In this document: in pieces, positions 5,837 through 7,444 of the stretch | Layout of the letters: each line of letters starts with the position of its first letter | Numbering within the stretch: position 1 is the stretch's first letter | DNA from: Spirochaetaceae bacterium | GTDB lineage: Bacteria; Spirochaetota; Spirochaetia; Treponematales; Breznakiellaceae | Assembly: GCA_031280115.1 (NCBI GenBank) | Contig: JAITHF010000133.1 | Span: 1 to 7,444, forward strand | Length of the DNA: 7,444 nucleotides | Reading direction: 5' to 3' | Translations under genes and position numbers: made by a program | Notes under the pieces: model-generated | What the model saw: the letters and a program-made list of their open reading frames with translations, nothing else | Told to the model about the DNA's origin: nothing | Databases searched by the model: none

Positions 5837-6050
5837 CACGCCGCGCTGGAAACCCCCGCAGGCGCGGCCCTCAATCTGGCGCCGGCGTAGGCCCGGCTGT
5901 CCTGATGGTCATGGGCGTACTTCCATTTCATTTAAAAGCGAATTTTTTTTCACTTAAAAGCGGAATTTACGTGTTTAAGAAGGGGCGTTTAACCGGGTAT
6001 GAATCAGTTTAATACTGAATTTTAAGACGGAGTTCTTAGAGATTACCGGT
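5837..6050. other. Intergenic stretch, repeats only
   Basis: No gene is seen. After the thioesterase stop there is a GC-rich inverted repeat (CCGCGC 5841-5846 with GCGCGG 5862-5867) without a T-run. Next come two direct repeats (5926-5968) and a weak AT-rich hairpin (TCAGT 6004-6008 with ACTGA 6014-6018). Base composition changes sharply from GC-rich to AT-rich near 5920, a likely junction. Confidence 0.5.
5926..5968 (+). repeat. Two short direct repeats, IS-end-like
   Basis: TTTCATTTAAAAGCGAATTT (5926-5945) is followed by the near-identical copy at 5948-5968, which has a C for T and one extra G. Closely spaced repeats rich in TTTAAAA are found near the ends of IS21-family elements, where the transposase binds. 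No istA or istB gene follows, so if the link is right this is a residual end. The resemblance is from memory and was not searched. Confidence 0.55.
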
Positions 6051-6079
6051 TTGATAAATTATACGTTTTATGGCATAAT
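6051..6079 (+). promoter_or_regulatory. Candidate promoter for the 6087 locus
   Basis: TTGATA (6051-6056) and CATAAT (6074-6079) are separated by 17 bases in an AT-rich region. Initiation would fall at about 6086, which coincides with ATG 6087, so a message would be leaderless or would serve the genes from 6276 on. TATACT (6079-6084) is an alternative -10 without a matching -35. Confidence 0.4.
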
Positions 6080-6086
6080 ATACTGT

Positions 6087-6246
6087 ATGGAATATGAGAA
6101 GCCTAAAACCGCCGCCGGAGCAGCGGCTCTGTTCAATCTTGGGGAGCGGATTGTGCAGCGATGGTGTGAACATAACGCTGTCCAATGATGATATAGCGCG
6201 TTTTAAGTTCCGGCCTAAGCGCGGGCGCCCTAAGAAAGAAGTGTAA
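6087..6246 (+). pseudogene. Small frameshifted gene, unknown family
   Basis: From ATG 6087 the frame reads MEYEKPKTAAGAAALFNLGE and continues RIVQRWCEHN before TGA 6186-6188. The shape suggests a short helix-turn-helix-like segment (AAALFNLGERIVQRW). The +1 frame then carries ITLSNDDIARFKF and the basic tail RPKRGRPKKEV up to TAA 6244-6246. Joining the two around 6160-6186 gives one plausible protein of about 52 residues with a putative DNA-binding helix and an AT-hook-like GRP core. Unjoined, ATG 6094 opens a 50-codon ORF in the second frame whose first half does not look like protein. No Shine-Dalgarno is present before either ATG. The family is not recognised; the frameshift could be decay, sequencing error or programmed. 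Confidence 0.4.
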
Positions 6247-6275
6247 AAACATTTGGCTCTTGTAAGGAGATACCA

Positions 6276-6503
6276 ATGCAAAGCAAAGGCGCAGTCAAGC
6301 CAGACACAAGAACGGCTTGACCGGCTCATGTACAAAGACGGGGAAGCCTTTGAGACAGCCGGAAGTACCGCAGGGTTCTTGAGAGATTTGAACAACCGCT
6401 CCGCTACCGCCTTATTCGGGCTTGCTTCGGCTCTGGGCGCGGCGTATGAGCCGGCGCCTGCTAACGGGCTTTTTACTTTGCCAAACGGCATGAACTCGCG
6501 GCT
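6276..6503 (+). pseudogene. 5' part of a broken gene of unknown function
   Basis: TAAGGAGA (6263-6270) is an excellent ribosome binding site five bases before ATG 6276, but that frame stops after 14 codons (TGA 6318-6320). The +1 frame then reads QTQERLDRLMYKDGEAFETA and continues AGFLRDLNNRSATALFGLAS through GAAYEPAPANG. A +1 step near the AAAG run after the fourth codon restores it. Around 6465-6480 (five T at 6470-6474) a -1 step leads into the frame that becomes the ORF at 6504, through FYFAKRHELAAM. Two compensating shifts would make one gene of roughly 200 codons, 6276-6887. I read this as a decayed gene with its 3' half intact, but no homologue is recognised. Confidence 0.45.
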
Positions 6504-6887
6504 ATGTTCAATAATATCACTAAATGGGTACAACCAAGCGCCGATACCGCTCTTGGGCAGTCTGCGACACGGCCAAGTAAGCGGGTAATGAGTAAACCAA
6601 CAAACGAGTCAATAAATCCGTTTGCCAGCAAGGAATTCGAGAAAGACGGCTTTAGGCCGCGAGTAACCGCGGGGGGCGGGGGCGGGCAGGCCATGTCTGC
6701 GGAGGAGCCTTTTGAGGAAAACGGCGTTACATATGCGTACCGCTATGAGTTTGTCCCGGAGGGCAAAGACAAGATCGCGGTTCACGTCTATTCACGTCCA
6801 GAGGACAAAGACGAATGGACTGATAGAGGTTTCGCGGTGAAAGAATTATTAGCGTATGGGGTCAGGGAGAGGAGCGCAAACAGATGA
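6504..6887 (+). CDS. Hypothetical protein, 127 codons
   Basis: The frame is open from 6465 to TGA 6885-6887. The N-terminal part is polar and probably disordered, with a run of five Gly encoded in a G-rich tract (6669-6687). The C-terminal 60 residues (EPFEENGVTYAYRYEFVPEG, then IAVHVYSRPEDKDEWTDRGF) alternate charged and aromatic residues as in a small beta-rich domain. No signal peptide or membrane segment is seen. None of the candidate starts (6504, 6588, 6693) has a clear Shine-Dalgarno, which fits the view that it is the 3' part of the gene beginning at 6276. Its stop overlaps the start of the next ORF (ATGA), suggesting translational coupling. The function is unknown; a mobile-element cargo gene is possible. 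Confidence 0.55.
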   Translation: MFNNITKWVQPSADTALGQSATRPSKRVMSKPTNESINPFASKEFEKDGFRPRVTAGGGGGQAMSAEEPFEENGVTYAYRYEFVPEGKDKIAVHVYSRPEDKDEWTDRGFAVKELLAYGVRERSANR

Positions 6888-7087
6888 GCGATACCCATGT
6901 TGTTACGGCGCAGGATTTAACGGCCCGCGGCAGGAAAACCGGTTTTTTTGTCGGCAAAACAAGTTTGTTTGCTAGCAAAATAAGTTTTTTTGCCAGCAAA
7001 ATAAGTTTTTTTGCCAGCAAAATAAAGTTGTTTGCTAGCAAAATAAGTTTGTTTGCTAGCAAAATAACCTATCCTGTCCCCGCATAA
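6884..7087 (+). CDS. Heptapeptide-repeat small protein, unknown
   Basis: This is a 67-codon ORF that starts inside the stop of the preceding gene (ATGA, 6884-6887), with GGAGAGG (6868-6874) nine bases upstream. The first 20 residues are ordinary; residues 21-62 are six tandem heptads of the form (L/F)FASKI(S/K/T), followed by YPVPA. The heptads put hydrophobic residues at positions 1, 2, 3 and 6, so a coiled coil or amphipathic rod is possible. The opposite strand is also open through the array (ANKLILL repeats), so openness alone is weak evidence. The coupling signal makes expression plausible. No family is recognised. Confidence 0.4.
   Translation: MSDTHVVTAQDLTARGRKTGFFVGKTSLFASKISFFASKISFFASKIKLFASKISLFASKITYPVPA
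6944..7069. repeat. Tandem array, 21-bp unit, 6 copies
   Basis: Units start at 6944, 6965, 6986, 7007, 7028 and 7049. The first is diverged; the others share TTTGC(T/C)AGCAAAATAA. In three units the core TTTGCTAGCAAA is a perfect 12-base palindrome, and in the other two one base breaks it. The unit length equals that of the array at 1-210, but the sequence is unrelated. Confidence 0.95.
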
Positions 7088-7132
7088 ATCATTATTTTAT
7101 AACGAATTATCTGCACTTCCGTGCCTCTTTTA

Positions 7133-7260
7133 AGAGAATTTGGGGGTTTTTTTACCTGCGCTTCATGTTTCGCGCCTCTTTGTGCGAACTTCCCGTAAGG
7201 GAACAGCCTTCGGCTGCCCCAAACCCCCAACCAGTGCGACGTGTGCAGCGCCGCTCACGC
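7133..7260 (+). repeat. Foldback dispersed repeat, copy 2
   Basis: This is the shorter copy of the element at 412-584, in the same orientation. TTGGGGGTTT (7140-7149) and AAACCCCCAA (7221-7230) form 10-base inverted ends around an internal region holding TTCCC-GTAA-GGGAA and CAGCC-TTC-GGCTG (7204-7216). The second hairpin keeps its stem but has a different loop from copy 1 (GGA). Homology begins at 7133 and ends at 7260; the flanking sequence differs between the copies. Confidence 0.85.
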
Positions 7261-7282
7261 CTGCGGCTCAGGCGGGCGTTTT
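7258..7282 (+). terminator. Weak terminator-like hairpin
   Basis: CGCCTG (7258-7263) pairs with CAGGCG (7269-7274) around CGGCT. A TTTT run begins four bases later (7279). The gap before the T-run and the short run weaken the call. It could end transcripts entering from copy 2 of the repeat. Confidence 0.3.
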
Positions 7283-7444
7283 GTTTACCCAACGGAACTT
7301 TTACCGGCACCCTTGCGGCGGACACCGGGGAAGAGGCGGCAGGCGCGGCGCGGGACGCCCTGGGGGATAGTATCGGCGGGGCGCTGAGTTTGCCGGTGAG
7401 GGGGCGCACGGGGCGCTTGGTTTTGTTGAGCCTGCGTTTCCCAA
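7276..7444 (+). CDS. Partial ORF running off the right edge
   Basis: This frame is open to the window end and reads PNGTFTGTLAADTGEEAAGA, then RDALGDSIGGALSLP and GRTGRLVLLSLRFP. Its codons are strongly GC-ended, unlike the adjacent repeat, which suggests real coding. The nearest in-frame ATG is 7165, inside the foldback repeat, with no ribosome binding site, and the repeat-derived portion does not look like protein. The boundary given is where protein-like composition begins. It may be a gene whose 5' end was replaced by the repeat, or the 3' part of a broken gene. The family is not recognised. Confidence 0.35.

Noticed and set aside
6862..7062. Minus-strand ORF with ANKLILL repeats as the real gene
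   Set aside because: It has no Shine-Dalgarno; the + strand ORF has a coupled start and a ribosome binding site. Openness on both strands comes from the 21-base period.

Overview
The window looks like a stretch of bacterial chromosome. Its core is an ordinary monosaccharide uptake operon, and both sides are repeat-rich, gene-poor and partly decayed. The best-supported part is a three-gene ABC transporter, chvE-mmsA-mmsB (1314-5345, + strand), resembling the ChvE/GguA/GguB multiple-sugar system. An imperfect hairpin with a T-tract follows it, and then a small hotdog-fold acyl-CoA thioesterase gene (5420-5836). The binding protein carries a lipoprotein-type signal with a loose lipobox. The reading frames are GC-rich in third positions, while spacers and repeats are AT-rich. 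A host-associated spirochaete of the Treponema group would fit, but this is an inference from style; nothing in the window (no rRNA, no marker gene) proves it.

Layout. 1-210 is a ten-copy tandem array with a 21-base (7-codon) unit. 211-411 holds the tail of a degraded coding sequence. 412-584 is copy 1 of a foldback repeat. 585-1313 has no confident gene, but it holds a promoter-like site, a weak 84-codon ORF with a very good ribosome binding site, two copies of a 33-base motif and several stem-loops just upstream of chvE. 1314-5345 is the sugar transporter operon, with a strong hairpin between chvE and mmsA. 5356-5407 is a probable terminator. 5420-5836 is the thioesterase. 5837-7090 is a decayed region: two short direct repeats of the kind seen at insertion-sequence ends, two frameshifted small genes, a 127-codon ORF of unknown function, and an overlapping 67-codon ORF built on a second 21-base tandem array. 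7133-7260 is copy 2 of the foldback repeat, in the same orientation as copy 1. An open frame runs off the right edge.

How the parts work together. ChvE binds a monosaccharide outside the inner membrane, MmsB forms the channel and MmsA hydrolyses ATP. The hairpin after chvE is in the usual place for keeping binding-protein mRNA more abundant than the downstream messages. The thioesterase has no obvious link to sugar uptake and lies beyond the terminator.

I see no convincing new defence, CRISPR or biosynthetic system. The signals most worth a second look are the foldback repeat pair, whose hairpin stem is conserved while its loop changes; the two unrelated 21-base arrays; the long structured leader of the transporter; and the chain of apparent frameshifts in 6087-6503.
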